Below are positions 40,063 to 47,169 of a DNA stretch of 64,000 nucleotides, piece after piece. The DNA is from Mesorhizobium xinjiangense. Its GTDB lineage: Bacteria > Pseudomonadota > Alphaproteobacteria > Rhizobiales > Rhizobiaceae. The position numbers were made by a program, and so were the translations under genes. Each line of letters starts with the position of its first letter. The stretch's first letter is position 1. Below the pieces are notes generated by a model. The model had not been told where the DNA came from. It ran no database searches and saw only the letters and a list, made by a program, of their open reading frames with translations. The stretch is taken from contig NZ_WOAC01000002.1 of the NCBI RefSeq assembly GCF_009749525.1, positions 310,001 through 374,000 on the forward strand, read 5' to 3'.

Positions 40063-40862
40063 CTTCGCGTGATCGCGTAGACATGCTGGAGGCTATGGGG
40101 CTGCCCGACGTAGCGAGCCCCATAGCGCTTCAGATAGGCATCAGTGACCACGGCGTGGCCGAACACCTTGTCGGCGTCGAGCACGCCGTCCGACGAGGTG
40201 AAGAGGATGCCGCGGTCGTTCAAGACCTGGTGTAGATCGGCCTCGCGGCCTTTGAAATTGTGGTCGATGAATTCATCTCGGCGAACAGTGAAGTAGAACG
40301 TTCCTCCGGGCTTGAGGGCCGTTACCAGCACGGGGATGTTGCGCTCGAAGGACGTAGGGTTCAGGTGGGTGAACACCGAGAAGGAGAGGATGAAATCGTA
40401 GGCGCCCGTCGGAATATCACCGATGGACAGGATCTCCGGAACCTTCGTCACCTTGTTGGTGAAGCGGCCGTTCGCGAGGATGCTCAATGTGTGCGGCCAT
40501 GCATCACATAGGTCGAGTTGCTCCGGCAGTCCTTTGGATAGCAGTGTCGAGGCGAACCGCCCCCATCCGCATCCGTAATCCAGGCCGCGCCATCCCGGCT
40601 TGAATGCACCATCCTTGTCTAGCATTTCTATAAAGTCGAAAGCGCGCTTCACGAGTCCGGGGCCGCTCATGGCGGTGTATCCGGCTTGGAGCTTTTCGTC
40701 CGGCCAGAGAGGGCCAAATTGCCCGGTCATCAGTCCGTCATAGATTTCCCGGTGGTTCAATCCCTCAAACGGATTTCTGTGCTGGATCACTGGCATCCCC
40801 TTGGTTGTTCTGATCCCTAAACCACACACGCCATCTGAAAACTCAACGCCGAAGAGATGCAT
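40059..40862 (-). CDS. second SAM-dependent methyltransferase, convergent
   Basis: A 267-residue class I methyltransferase, with G-L-D-Y-G-C-G-W-G-R-F-A (about residue 93), D-L-C-D-A-W-P, F-I-L-S-F-S-V-F-T-H-L-N and L-K-P-G-G-T-F-Y. It shares the V/L-F-T-H and L-K-P-G-G blocks with the plus-strand neighbour but is not a close copy. The start at 40862 has GAGG at 5 bp; a Met at 40796 fits family length equally. It runs against the late operon and is probably an accessory gene transcribed alone. Confidence 0.85.
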   Translation of the reverse strand: MHLFGVEFSDGVCGLGIRTTKGMPVIQHRNPFEGLNHREIYDGLMTGQFGPLWPDEKLQAGYTAMSGPGLVKRAFDFIEMLDKDGAFKPGWRGLDYGCGWGRFASTLLSKGLPEQLDLCDAWPHTLSILANGRFTNKVTKVPEILSIGDIPTGAYDFILSFSVFTHLNPTSFERNIPVLVTALKPGGTFYFTVRRDEFIDHNFKGREADLHQVLNDRGILFTSSDGVLDADKVFGHAVVTDAYLKRYGARYVGQPHSLQHVYAITRS

Positions 40863-40869
40863 CGCCGCC

Positions 40870-41175
40870 TCAGTGCACCGTGCCTGACCGCAGACACATC
40901 GTCATGATCCGCTCCAGCCTGGCGCGCAACATGTCCTGGATCGGCGTGAGGTTTACGCCGGGCATCGGCATGGGGCCACCCGGCCCGGTCATTTCCAACG
41001 TGCCGATCATCATCTCGTAGTCGCCCGCGAACAGGTCGATCTCACCCACGAGCTCGTCTGTCTCGGGCGCGCCGAGCGTGGCCTTGAGCATGAGCCGTCT
41101 GGCTCTTCCGGCCGCACCCTCGGTCGGGCCGGACGGGCTCTCGATCATCTGGCGAAGTTCTTCGAACGGATCCAT
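40870..41175 (-). CDS. small protein upstream of the minus-strand methyltransferase
   Basis: A 101-residue acidic, helical protein (M-D-P-F-E-E-L-R-Q-M-I-E, L-V-G-E-I-D-L-F-A-G-D-Y-E-M). It ends 7 bp before the methyltransferase start and is likely its operon partner. No motif is recognised. No clear ribosome-binding site is seen. Confidence 0.55.
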   Translation of the reverse strand: MDPFEELRQMIESPSGPTEGAAGRARRLMLKATLGAPETDELVGEIDLFAGDYEMMIGTLEMTGPGGPMPMPGVNLTPIQDMLRARLERIMTMCLRSGTVH

Positions 41176-41228
41176 GACGCGGCACGATAGCTGCGCAATC
41201 CACCCCTGAAAACCCGAAAGGAAACGGC

Positions 41229-41897
41229 ATGGCTACGAAAGTCAGCCAGCGCGGGCTCGTGGAGATCGCGAGCCACGAGGGCATTGTCAATGCGCCTTAT
41301 CGAGACAGTCGAGGCATTTGGACGGTTGGCATCGGCCATACGGCCAGCGCTGGACCGCCCGACCCGGCAACCAAGCGGGGCGAATACTCCATGGACGAGA
41401 TCATGGACATCTTCGCGCGGGACATCGCCACATTCGAGGCGCGGGTACGTAATGCCTTCTCCGTTCCGCTGACGCAGCGCCAGTTCGATGCGGCGGTTTC
41501 GTTCGATTTCAACACGGGAGGCATCGATCGCGCGACATGGGTGCAGAAGTTCAATGCCGGCGATGTGGCCGGGGCGCGCAAGGCGTTCATGAACTGGAGC
41601 AAGCCGAAGGAGATCATAGGCCGCCGCAAGAAGGAGCGGGCGCTGTTTTTCGATGGCGTCTATTCGAGCGGCGGAACGGCAATGCTCTACCCGGCGAACT
41701 CGGCTGGCGAAGTGTTGTGGAGCCGCGGCAAGCCGGTTGATGTGGTCGCGGAGATGAAAGGCGGCGCCCCCTCTCCCACGCCCCGCCCCTCCGGCAAGGG
41801 CGGGCTCATTGCCGCGCTTATAGCTGCGCTGGCGGCTGCGGGCGCTTGGCTGGTTTCTCTGCCGTGCAATTTGTTCGGAATTTGGTGCGGAGGCTGA
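41229..41897 (+). CDS. phage lysozyme endolysin (GH24) with C-terminal membrane segment
   Basis: A 222-residue muramidase. The catalytic triad Glu17, Asp26, Thr32 has the same spacing (9 and 6) as T4 lysozyme, in H-E-G-I-V-N-A-P-Y-R-D and G-I-W-T-V-G-I-G-H-T. Residues about 198-216 form a hydrophobic C-terminal helix, unlike secreted or N-terminal signal-anchor endolysins, so it may be tethered or escape through holin. It starts the lysis cassette. Confidence 0.93.
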   Translation: MATKVSQRGLVEIASHEGIVNAPYRDSRGIWTVGIGHTASAGPPDPATKRGEYSMDEIMDIFARDIATFEARVRNAFSVPLTQRQFDAAVSFDFNTGGIDRATWVQKFNAGDVAGARKAFMNWSKPKEIIGRRKKERALFFDGVYSSGGTAMLYPANSAGEVLWSRGKPVDVVAEMKGGAPSPTPRPSGKGGLIAALIAALAAAGAWLVSLPCNLFGIWCGG

Positions 41898-41899
41898 TC

Positions 41900-42133
41900 A
41901 TGCAGTTTTGGCGATGCGAGTGCGGCAAGTGCGAGAAATACGAGAGCGGAATGCCGCCTCAACCTTGCGAAGGCTGCGACGAGTGCGGGACGGCATTCGC
42001 GCAGCGTCCCGGCGATCACGTCCAAAAGATAGGGCACGACTGGAAGCCGCAATTCGACGGCGATGCGGGCAAGCCCGCGCGGCCGATCTGTAAGCGATGC
42101 TACGCGCGTGGCCCCAAGCCAGAAGGAGCGTGA
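41900..42133 (+). CDS. small zinc-finger-like protein in the lysis cassette
   Basis: A 77-residue protein with many Cys: R-C-E-C-G-K-C-E-K-Y near the start, C-E-G-C-D-E-C-G in the middle and I-C-K-R-C-Y near the end. It likely folds around two zinc ions. The function is unknown. It lies 2 bp after the endolysin and 2 bp before the next gene, so is co-transcribed. Confidence 0.65.
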   Translation: MQFWRCECGKCEKYESGMPPQPCEGCDECGTAFAQRPGDHVQKIGHDWKPQFDGDAGKPARPICKRCYARGPKPEGA

Positions 42134-42135
42134 CC

Positions 42136-42381
42136 ATGTGGCAGCGCATCAAATCGTTCTTCAAGGACAGCGAGACCATCTTCTTCGCCCGGCTCCAGAT
42201 GGCCGTCGGCATCATCCTTGAAATCGTCACCACGGCAGACCCGTATCTATTCGCCCCGATCTTCGGTGAATACTTCCCGTGGTTCCTGCTGGCGAACGGC
42301 ATCCTGACCGAGTACCTGCGCCGCCGCCGTGACGACACGCTAGCCCGCAAGCCGGACGAGTTCCACGGGGAGCAGGTCTGA
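42136..42381 (+). CDS. small membrane protein, holin candidate
   Basis: An 81-residue protein with one to two hydrophobic segments (M-A-V-G-I-I-L-E-I-V-T, Y-F-P-W-F-L-L-A-N-G-I-L-T) and a charged C-terminus (L-R-R-R-R-D-D). Position and size fit a holin, but the pattern does not match a named holin class. The TGATG overlap with the following gene is seen. Confidence 0.6.
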   Translation: MWQRIKSFFKDSETIFFARLQMAVGIILEIVTTADPYLFAPIFGEYFPWFLLANGILTEYLRRRRDDTLARKPDEFHGEQV

Positions 42382-42578
42382 TGGGCGGCGGCAACGACAC
42401 CAGAGACATCCTGATCGATATGATCTCGATGTACTTCGCGATCCCGCTTGCTATCAAGGCGGCTGCCGTGCTCGCCACATGGGCCGTGTTCGGCCTGCCC
42501 TACGCCGTGGCCGTACTGGCCGGCATCGTCGTGTCTGCCGGCGCATGGGCCGCCAACGAATGGTGGCTGAACCGATGA
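42381..42578 (+). CDS. small two-helix membrane protein, second holin candidate
   Basis: A 65-residue protein with two hydrophobic helices (I-L-I-D-M-I-S-M-Y-F-A-I-P-L-A-I-K-A-A and L-P-Y-A-V-A-V-L-A-G-I-V-V) and a W-W-L-N-R end. This is the shape of class II holins or antiholins. The start overlaps the previous stop (TGATG) and it is followed by the spanin. Confidence 0.65.
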   Translation: MGGGNDTRDILIDMISMYFAIPLAIKAAAVLATWAVFGLPYAVAVLAGIVVSAGAWAANEWWLNR

Positions 42579-42826
42579 TGGCTTTCCTATTCTCCCGCGT
42601 CGGGGCAGCGCTGGCCGGCGTTCTCGTGCTGGCCGGTGTCATGGCCTACACGCACTATGCCGCCTATCAGCGAGGCGCAGCGGCGGAAAGGACGGCTGCC
42701 CTGCAGAAGTCGGTTGAACTGCTTCGCGAAAGGAACGCGACCGATGAGCAAATTCGCGACATGGATGATCGGCAGCTTTGCGTTGCTCTCGGTGGCCGGT
42801 TGTCAGACGACGGCACCTGCGAGTGA
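42575..42826 (+). CDS. Rz-like inner-membrane spanin
   Basis: An 83-residue protein: an N-terminal membrane helix (V-G-A-A-L-A-G-V-L-V-L-A-G-V-M) then a periplasmic coiled coil (A-A-E-R-T-A-A-L-Q-K-S-V-E-L-L-R-E-R). The Rz1-like lipoprotein gene starts inside it in another frame. Together they span the periplasm and fuse the two membranes in lysis. It is shorter than lambda Rz. Confidence 0.8.
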   Translation: MMAFLFSRVGAALAGVLVLAGVMAYTHYAAYQRGAAAERTAALQKSVELLRERNATDEQIRDMDDRQLCVALGGRLSDDGTCE

Positions 42827-42956
42827 CTGCGACGGGTGGCGGAAACTGAACCCCGCGTCGCAGACGCGCAGCTTCATCATCGAGAACGACAGACCGTTCG
42901 CAGAGCAGGTGGCGGGGCATAACACCTTCGGCGCGAGCCGGGGGTGCTGGGATTGA
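42744..42956 (+). CDS. Rz1-like outer-membrane spanin lipoprotein
   Basis: A 70-residue protein with a lipoprotein signal: F-A-L-L-S-V-A-G-C with lipobox and Cys20. It is nested 83 bp within the Rz-like gene, in the +1 frame, then extends past it. This overlapping arrangement is typical for Rz/Rz1. A mature part of about 50 residues is larger than lambda Rz1. Confidence 0.82.
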   Translation: MSKFATWMIGSFALLSVAGCQTTAPASDCDGWRKLNPASQTRSFIIENDRPFAEQVAGHNTFGASRGCWD

Positions 42957-43000
42957 AACACAGGAGCGGGGCATTGGCAGGAGACACGAAGGATCAGCAC

Positions 43001-43354
43001 ATGAGAACGCCGACATGGCAATGGACGTGGAACTTAAACACCGTGGTCCTTCTGGTCGGCCTTGTGGCCGGCATCGCCGCATGGGGGGCAACGTGGGAGC
43101 GTGTAAGCTCCAATCAACGGATCAACGCTGAAAAGATCGAGCGCATTGACAAGCGTGTCACGTCGCTGGAAACCACGGCCCGCATTCTGGACAACCACGA
43201 ACTGCGAATAACCGCGGTGGAAGAGCAGGCCAACGATGCCGCCGACGCCATGCGATCGGTCGAGAGCGCCATCCACGGCTTGAGCTCCGACATGCGTGTT
43301 GTGAGGGAGATACTGCAGCGGCTCGAAAACCGGACCTCGCGGCCGCCGCCTTGA
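43001..43354 (+). CDS. membrane-anchored coiled-coil protein
   Basis: A 117-residue protein with a membrane helix at about residues 13-30 (V-V-L-L-V-G-L-V-A-G-I-A-A-W) followed by a long coiled coil (A-E-K-I-E-R-I-D-K-R-V-T-S-L-E). It is similar in shape to phage accessory lysis or tail-related anchored proteins. The start at 43001 excludes a poorly supported upstream stretch that overlaps Rz1. Confidence 0.65.
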   Translation: MRTPTWQWTWNLNTVVLLVGLVAGIAAWGATWERVSSNQRINAEKIERIDKRVTSLETTARILDNHELRITAVEEQANDAADAMRSVESAIHGLSSDMRVVREILQRLENRTSRPPP

Positions 43355-43537
43355 TTGTAGTTTTGAGGCAAAAAGTATAACCGCCTCTCACCCGGGATTG
43401 TACCCGACTATAGCGCCCGCTGGCCGATTGCAGCGGCCGCCGGTGCCGCCAGCGCATGGTACGCGATGACGGGACGTCCGCCGCCTTGACGAAATCCGCG
43501 CCCGGCGGTTCCGGGTATCATCAGAAGGAGAAGACCG

Positions 43538-43753
43538 ATGACGGTCCAGGTAAGAGCGAAGTTCAAGTGCTGGCGGATTGAGCGCAACAAATCGACCGAT
43601 CCGGATGATCAGATGGCCCGTGTGCATCTCATGCCCGTCTATGAGGACGGCAAGGGCGTGAACGCCGAATGGTCGAAATGGACGCCAGGCGGCCAGATCG
43701 AGATGTACATCACAGGCGGCGAGTATTTCATGGACTTCACGCGCGCAGACTGA
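43538..43753 (+). CDS. conserved small phage protein of the late region
   Basis: A 71-residue protein with a GAAGGAG ribosome-binding site (spacing 7). It contains V-R-A-K-F-K-C-W-R-I-E, A-R-V-H-L-M-P-V-Y and W-T-P-G-G-Q-I-E-M-Y-I. A beta-rich small domain is likely. It is followed at once by a strong terminator and so ends the late transcript. Confidence 0.72.
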   Translation: MTVQVRAKFKCWRIERNKSTDPDDQMARVHLMPVYEDGKGVNAEWSKWTPGGQIEMYITGGEYFMDFTRAD

Positions 43754-43778
43754 TATCTGCCGCGCCTCTCAGGCAAAG

Positions 43779-43813
43779 AGCCCCGCGGTCGAAAGGCTGC
43801 GGGGCTATTTTTG
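43779..43813 (+). terminator. rho-independent terminator ending the late operon
   Basis: AGCCCCGC (43779-43786) and GCGGGGCT (43799-43806), loop 12 nt, then ATTTTTG. Strong GC stem plus U-run. Confidence 0.88.
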
Positions 43814-43830
43814 TTTCGGCCGGAGCTACC

Positions 43831-44109
43831 TCATGGAGCATACCAGATGGAATTGATCTCCAAGATGGGTGGTTTGTCCCAAGTACTCACGATACCTGCG
43901 TGTGCGTCGATTACTGCAAGCTTGTCGCCGGCATCCATGGCTTCGTTGACGATCGCATAGGCTTGCTGTGGCGTGTAGGTCGTATTGACGTAGAAAAGTG
44001 ACAATTGAAACTGATGCCACTTTCCGAGCCCTTTAATTGCATCACGGACACCATCGTAATTTTGGCCCGGATGAATGAGATCGTAAGCGATAAACAGGTT
44101 GTATGCCAT
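43831..44109 (-). CDS. Cas2-like / SinR-like lone protein
   Basis: A 92-residue ferredoxin-fold protein: Y-N-L-F-I-A-Y-D-L with Asp10 at the strand end, P-G-Q-N-Y-D-G-V-R-D-A-I-K, then Q-L-S-L-F-Y-V-N and D-K-L-A-V-I-D-A-H. This is the Cas2-like/SinR-type pattern. No cas1, other cas gene or repeat array is in the window, so it is not part of a CRISPR system here. It may be a small nucleic-acid-binding or nuclease protein; activity is not known. It lies after the late terminator on the opposite strand, an accessory-gene position. Confidence 0.72.
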   Translation of the reverse strand: MAYNLFIAYDLIHPGQNYDGVRDAIKGLGKWHQFQLSLFYVNTTYTPQQAYAIVNEAMDAGDKLAVIDAHAGIVSTWDKPPILEINSIWYAP

Positions 44110-44203
44110 TGAACTCTCCTTTGTCTTCTTGGAGAGCTATAGTGAACACTTGACGATTCGTCCCGTTATGCTCAGTCACATTTTGGGGAGCTGTCCGCCA
44201 CAT

Positions 44204-44854
44204 CTACGCCGTTATCTGTTCAAGCCTTACCATACGCTCATCCGGCAGCGGCCGCTGCAGCTGCTTCGCCTCTTCCCACGGCGCCGTCATCCATAGCTCG
44301 ATCTCGTCGGGCTCGGTAAGCATGACAGGCATGGCCTTCTTGTGCACCGGGCCCACGATGCCGTTGGGCTCCGTGGTCAGGAAGCCGTAGAGCTCGTGGT
44401 CGGCCGGATCCTCCTTCGCCTTGCGCTTGCCCGTCCAGGGCGTCCAGAGACCGGCGAAGAGGAACAGCGGTTCGTCTTCATTCAGGGCGAACCAGGCGAT
44501 CGGGGTTCGCCCGCCCTCGACCTTCGATGCCGGGTCCGGCTCGGCAAAGCGTGTCACCGGAACCAGGCAGCGGTTTTCGACGCCGAGCCAGCGCCGCCAG
44601 TGTGGCGAGGTGGTGTTGCGGATGTTCGTCACGCCGTAATCGTAATTCTTGCCCTTGAGAGCGAAATGCGGGGAGGGCATGCCCCAGCGCGCCGCGACGA
44701 GCTCGCGCTTGCCGTCCTCGCCCTTGCGCACGATCGGGCCGAAGGTGTTGGGGTAGACGTCGCCCGGCGCCAGGTTGCCGGCGCGGTTGGTCATGGCCCG
44801 GGTGAAATCGAGGATCATCTGCGGGCCGGCGCGGTGATGGTACAGGTTGCACAT
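44204..44854 (-). CDS. SRAP / YedK-type DNA-protein crosslink protein
   Basis: A 216-residue SOS-response-associated peptidase family protein. It begins M-C-N-L-Y; after removal of Met, Cys2 is the residue that crosslinks to abasic sites in YedK/HMCES. The conserved blocks W-G-M-P-S, N-I-R-N-T, C-L-V-P-V-T-R-F-A-E and H-K-K-A-M-P-V-M-L are seen. Phage and host versions protect abasic sites in single-stranded DNA. It lies head-to-head with the gene at 44866. Confidence 0.92.
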   Translation of the reverse strand: MCNLYHHRAGPQMILDFTRAMTNRAGNLAPGDVYPNTFGPIVRKGEDGKRELVAARWGMPSPHFALKGKNYDYGVTNIRNTTSPHWRRWLGVENRCLVPVTRFAEPDPASKVEGGRTPIAWFALNEDEPLFLFAGLWTPWTGKRKAKEDPADHELYGFLTTEPNGIVGPVHKKAMPVMLTEPDEIELWMTAPWEEAKQLQRPLPDERMVRLEQITA

Positions 44855-44865
44855 GGCGATCTGAG

Positions 44866-45519
44866 ATGATTGCCGAAAAGGCCTTGACGGGTGACAACTG
44901 GCTTTACCGAAATTATGAGGATATTTTTGAGATGCCGCAACCTATAAGGGGACCGATCCAGGGCCTTTGTGGCGCGCAAGCACTGGCGCTCAGGCCCAAT
45001 CATATGGCGATGATTGGTCTGGTAATTAGTTCTTGGGCCGAATTCGAAGACGCATTGGATCGTATTGTTCTATCAACATTTAGGCAAGATGCCTTTCAGG
45101 CTTATCGATTAGTTTTGTCGGTAGTTAATATAGATATCCGTCAAAAAATCATTTTGGCATCGCTTGAGTCTCTGCCGGACACTGAAGAGAAGTGGAAAGC
45201 GATACAATTTTTGTCAGGTAAGAAGCTAAAATCAATAAAGAGACGTCGGAATAATGTAGCTCACTCCACATGGATGGTTTCTGAAAAGTATGAAGGAATG
45301 ATCATACGTAGGCCTAGATCGGCGTTTTCGGGAGAACCGCATGAGAAATGGTCAGTGAGCGACTTCAATTCGATTTTGACATCTATTCAGGGTCTCACTG
45401 CAGAAGCGGGGCAGCTTGGCATTCAGTTGGACAAGGCTTACGAAGGCTACATCAACCTCCGACTGCCTGCTGGTTGGGATTTGGTCCCGAAAGAACGTGA
45501 TGAGCCAACAGGCGAGTGA
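44866..45519 (+). CDS. AT-rich HEPN-like protein, candidate defence gene
   Basis: A 217-residue protein in a clearly AT-rich stretch compared with its neighbours. R-R-R-N-N-V-A-H (Arg128 to His133) matches the R-x4-H motif of HEPN ribonucleases, within a helical protein (M-A-M-I-G-L-V-I-S-S-W-A-E-F-E, I-R-Q-K-I-I-L-A-S-L-E). HEPN RNases act in toxin and abortive-infection systems. No obvious antitoxin is coupled to it. The low GC suggests recent transfer. The start lies only 11 bp from the YedK-type start, so the promoters overlap. Confidence 0.65.
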   Translation: MIAEKALTGDNWLYRNYEDIFEMPQPIRGPIQGLCGAQALALRPNHMAMIGLVISSWAEFEDALDRIVLSTFRQDAFQAYRLVLSVVNIDIRQKIILASLESLPDTEEKWKAIQFLSGKKLKSIKRRRNNVAHSTWMVSEKYEGMIIRRPRSAFSGEPHEKWSVSDFNSILTSIQGLTAEAGQLGIQLDKAYEGYINLRLPAGWDLVPKERDEPTGE

Positions 45520-45528
45520 GTGCGTTTC

Positions 45529-45792
45529 CTAGCCGGCGTGGAACTTCTTGCGATCGGCCGCGCCGTCGCTATTGATCAGGGCAATGTTCTTCGATCCGCA
45601 TTTGGAGCAGACGAGCTTCGGCGCGAGCGCCCGTGCCAGCGTGGAATGCTCGAAGCCGAGACGGCGGCCGAGTGCTTCAAGGTCGAGTCGACAATGATGC
45701 CGGCATGCATTGCAGTGTGCGGTGAGGTTGTGGTCGTAGTCGATCATCGACCGGATGCTGTCTATGACGATGCCTCTGCTCATGCCGATCAA
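45529..45792 (-). CDS. zinc-ribbon protein next to attR
   Basis: An 87-residue protein. It has H-C-N-A-C-R-H-H-C (about residues 27-35) and C-S-K-C-G-S-K-N (about 62), consistent with a four-Cys zinc ribbon. The N-terminal region is helical. The position between the HEPN-like gene and attR suggests an accessory gene; function unknown. Confidence 0.65.
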   Translation of the reverse strand: MIGMSRGIVIDSIRSMIDYDHNLTAHCNACRHHCRLDLEALGRRLGFEHSTLARALAPKLVCSKCGSKNIALINSDGAADRKKFHAG

Positions 45793-45822
45793 ATAGGATC
45801 ATGTTCCTATATTCGTCAAGCA

Positions 45823-45832
45823 GGTGTGGCAG
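45823..45832 (+). promoter_or_regulatory. candidate integrase arm-type site 3
   Basis: GGTGTGGCAG, third exact copy of the decamer seen beside attL. A related inverted GCCACACC at 45874-45881 lies nearer the core. Confidence 0.5.
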
Positions 45833-45918
45833 GGTATCACCTAAGCCATTGAAAACTGGTGCGCGCTGTTGGCGCCACACCAAGGCGCAAGCCATTGAAT
45901 TCGCAGAATTGGCGAACT

Positions 45919-45935
45919 CCGTCCGGGGGCACCAT
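45919..45935 (+). repeat. attR core, 17 bp
   Basis: CCGTCCGGGGGCACCAT, identical to 3831-3847, without the rest of a tRNA. It marks the right end of the prophage. Confidence 0.95.
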
Positions 45936-46004
45936 CGGTTATCGGGACGAGACTGCTGCTCACGTGCTCGCAGTGCCCATCATTCTTGCGCGTCCGGGGC
46001 AGCC

Positions 46005-46199
46005 TCAGTTCGGCCTGGCCTGCCGGGCGAGGCGCAGCCATTCGGCACGCTGGAGAATGACGGTCGAGCGCTCCTCGGCCTCCTCCCGACGCATCGGCGT
46101 TGCCGAAGGTGCGGTCCTGACGGCCGGCATGCTGCCCCATGGTGTCCAGACGATGGCGCCTGCCGCGCCTTCACCATACTTGCTTGGCCGTACATTCAC
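46005..46199 (-). CDS. small host protein between attR and rlmB
   Basis: A 64-residue frame with GTG start at 46199, AGGAGG 7 bp upstream and high third-position GC. The product (V-N-V-R-P-S-K-Y-G-E-G-A-A-G-A, ending Q-R-A-E-W-L-R-L-A-R) has no recognised motif. It may be a small hypothetical protein or the remnant of one. Confidence 0.45.
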   Translation of the reverse strand: MNVRPSKYGEGAAGAIVWTPWGSMPAVRTAPSATPMRREEAEERSTVILQRAEWLRLARQARPN

Positions 46200-46275
46200 A
46201 GATGCGCCTCCTCTCGTTCAGCTTAGCCTTTTTGGGCGGCAATCGGTTCTTTTTTGAGGCAGGCGTGCCACATTT

Positions 46276-47169
46276 TCATGACGCATCGCCGGCTTTTCGG
46301 CCGATGCCGGCGGGGGTTTCGCCGGGTTCGTCGAGGTGGCGGCGCGCTGCATAGAGCGCGATCGCGGCGGCATTGGAGACGTTGAGCGAGCGGATGGCGC
46401 CGGGCATGTCGAGGCGCGCCAGCCTGTCCACGGTTTCGCGCGTTTTTTGCCGCAATCCCTTGCCTTCCGCTCCCATGACGAGTGCCACGCGGTCGCCGCC
46501 GAGCGTCGCCTCGAGCCGCTTCGGCCCCTCCGAATCAAGACCGATGGTCAGGATGCCGGCCGCCTTGAGCTCGTCCAGCGCCTGGGCCAGGTTTCTCACC
46601 TCGATCAGATCGATATGCTCGAGCGCGCCCGAGGCCGCCTTGGCCAGGACGCCTGATTCGGCCGGGCTGTGGCGCTTGGTCGTGATCAGCGCGCCGGTGC
46701 CGAAGGCAACGGCCGTGCGCAAAATGGCGCCGACATTGTGCGGGTCCGTCACCTGGTCGAGCACCACGATGAGCGGCGTGTCGCCAAGCGCCGAAATCGC
46801 CTTTGGCCGCAACGGCTCGGCTTCGATGACAACACCCTGATGCACGGCGTCGGGGCCGGTGAGGCGGTCGATCGCGCGTGGCTCTACGATCTCGACCGGA
46901 AAGGACAGGCCGGCCGGGTCGGCCAGCTTCAGCCGCTCGGCGGCATTGCGCGTCACCATCATGCGATGAATGGTGCGGTTGGGATTGTCGAGCGCGGCGC
47001 GCACAGTGTGCAGCCCGTAGAGCCTGACCAGCCCGTCGCCCGGTGGGGCCGGCGACTGGGAACGTGCCGGTTTGTGTTCGCTGCGTCCCGGCGATTGCTC
47101 ATCGCGATGGGCGCGGCGAAGCCGTGCATAGTGGCTGTCCTTGCGGGTGCGTGATGTCTGGTCGCTCAT
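46276..47169 (-). CDS. rlmB: 23S rRNA (guanosine-2'-O-)-methyltransferase RlmB
   Basis: A 297-residue SpoU/TrmH-type enzyme. After a basic N-terminal stretch come L-Y-G-L-H-T-V-R-A-A-L (substrate-binding domain), L-D-Q-V-T-D-P-H-N-V-G-A-I-L-R (motif 1), V-M-G-A-E-G-K-G-L-R (motif 2) and I-R-S-L-N-V-S-N-A-A-A-I-A-L-Y (motif 3) of the trefoil-knot SPOUT fold. It methylates guanosine 2251 in E. coli numbering. The start at 47169 gives normal length. Confidence 0.92.
   Translation of the reverse strand: MSDQTSRTRKDSHYARLRRAHRDEQSPGRSEHKPARSQSPAPPGDGLVRLYGLHTVRAALDNPNRTIHRMMVTRNAAERLKLADPAGLSFPVEIVEPRAIDRLTGPDAVHQGVVIEAEPLRPKAISALGDTPLIVVLDQVTDPHNVGAILRTAVAFGTGALITTKRHSPAESGVLAKAASGALEHIDLIEVRNLAQALDELKAAGILTIGLDSEGPKRLEATLGGDRVALVMGAEGKGLRQKTRETVDRLARLDMPGAIRSLNVSNAAAIALYAARRHLDEPGETPAGIGRKAGDAS

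Larger units (their letters stand above)
3831..45918. mobile_element. complete temperate siphovirus-type prophage
   Basis: A 42 kb element bounded by an exact 17-bp duplication of the tRNA-Thr 3' end (3831-3847 and 45919-45935). It has integrase next to the tRNA, excisionase-like HTH, repressor with operators, replication genes, HNH-terS-terL-portal-protease-capsid, head-tail connectors, tape measure, hub, tailspike, endolysin and spanins, in the order expected for an HK97-type tailed phage with a non-contractile tail. No tail sheath or baseplate wedge genes are seen. All essential modules look open and unbroken, apart from one apparent frameshift in a small GcrA-like gene, so it may be inducible. 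Confidence 0.95.

Noticed and set aside
39295-40862. A fourth and fifth DNA methyltransferase
   Set aside because: Neither protein has D-P-P-Y/W or the m5C catalytic cysteine motif.
43831-44109. A CRISPR-Cas locus suggested by the Cas2-like protein
   Set aside because: No cas1, other cas genes or regularly spaced direct repeats are seen in the window.
45919-45935. A second tRNA-Thr gene at attR
   Set aside because: Only the last 17 bp are shared; the upstream sequence cannot fold as a tRNA.
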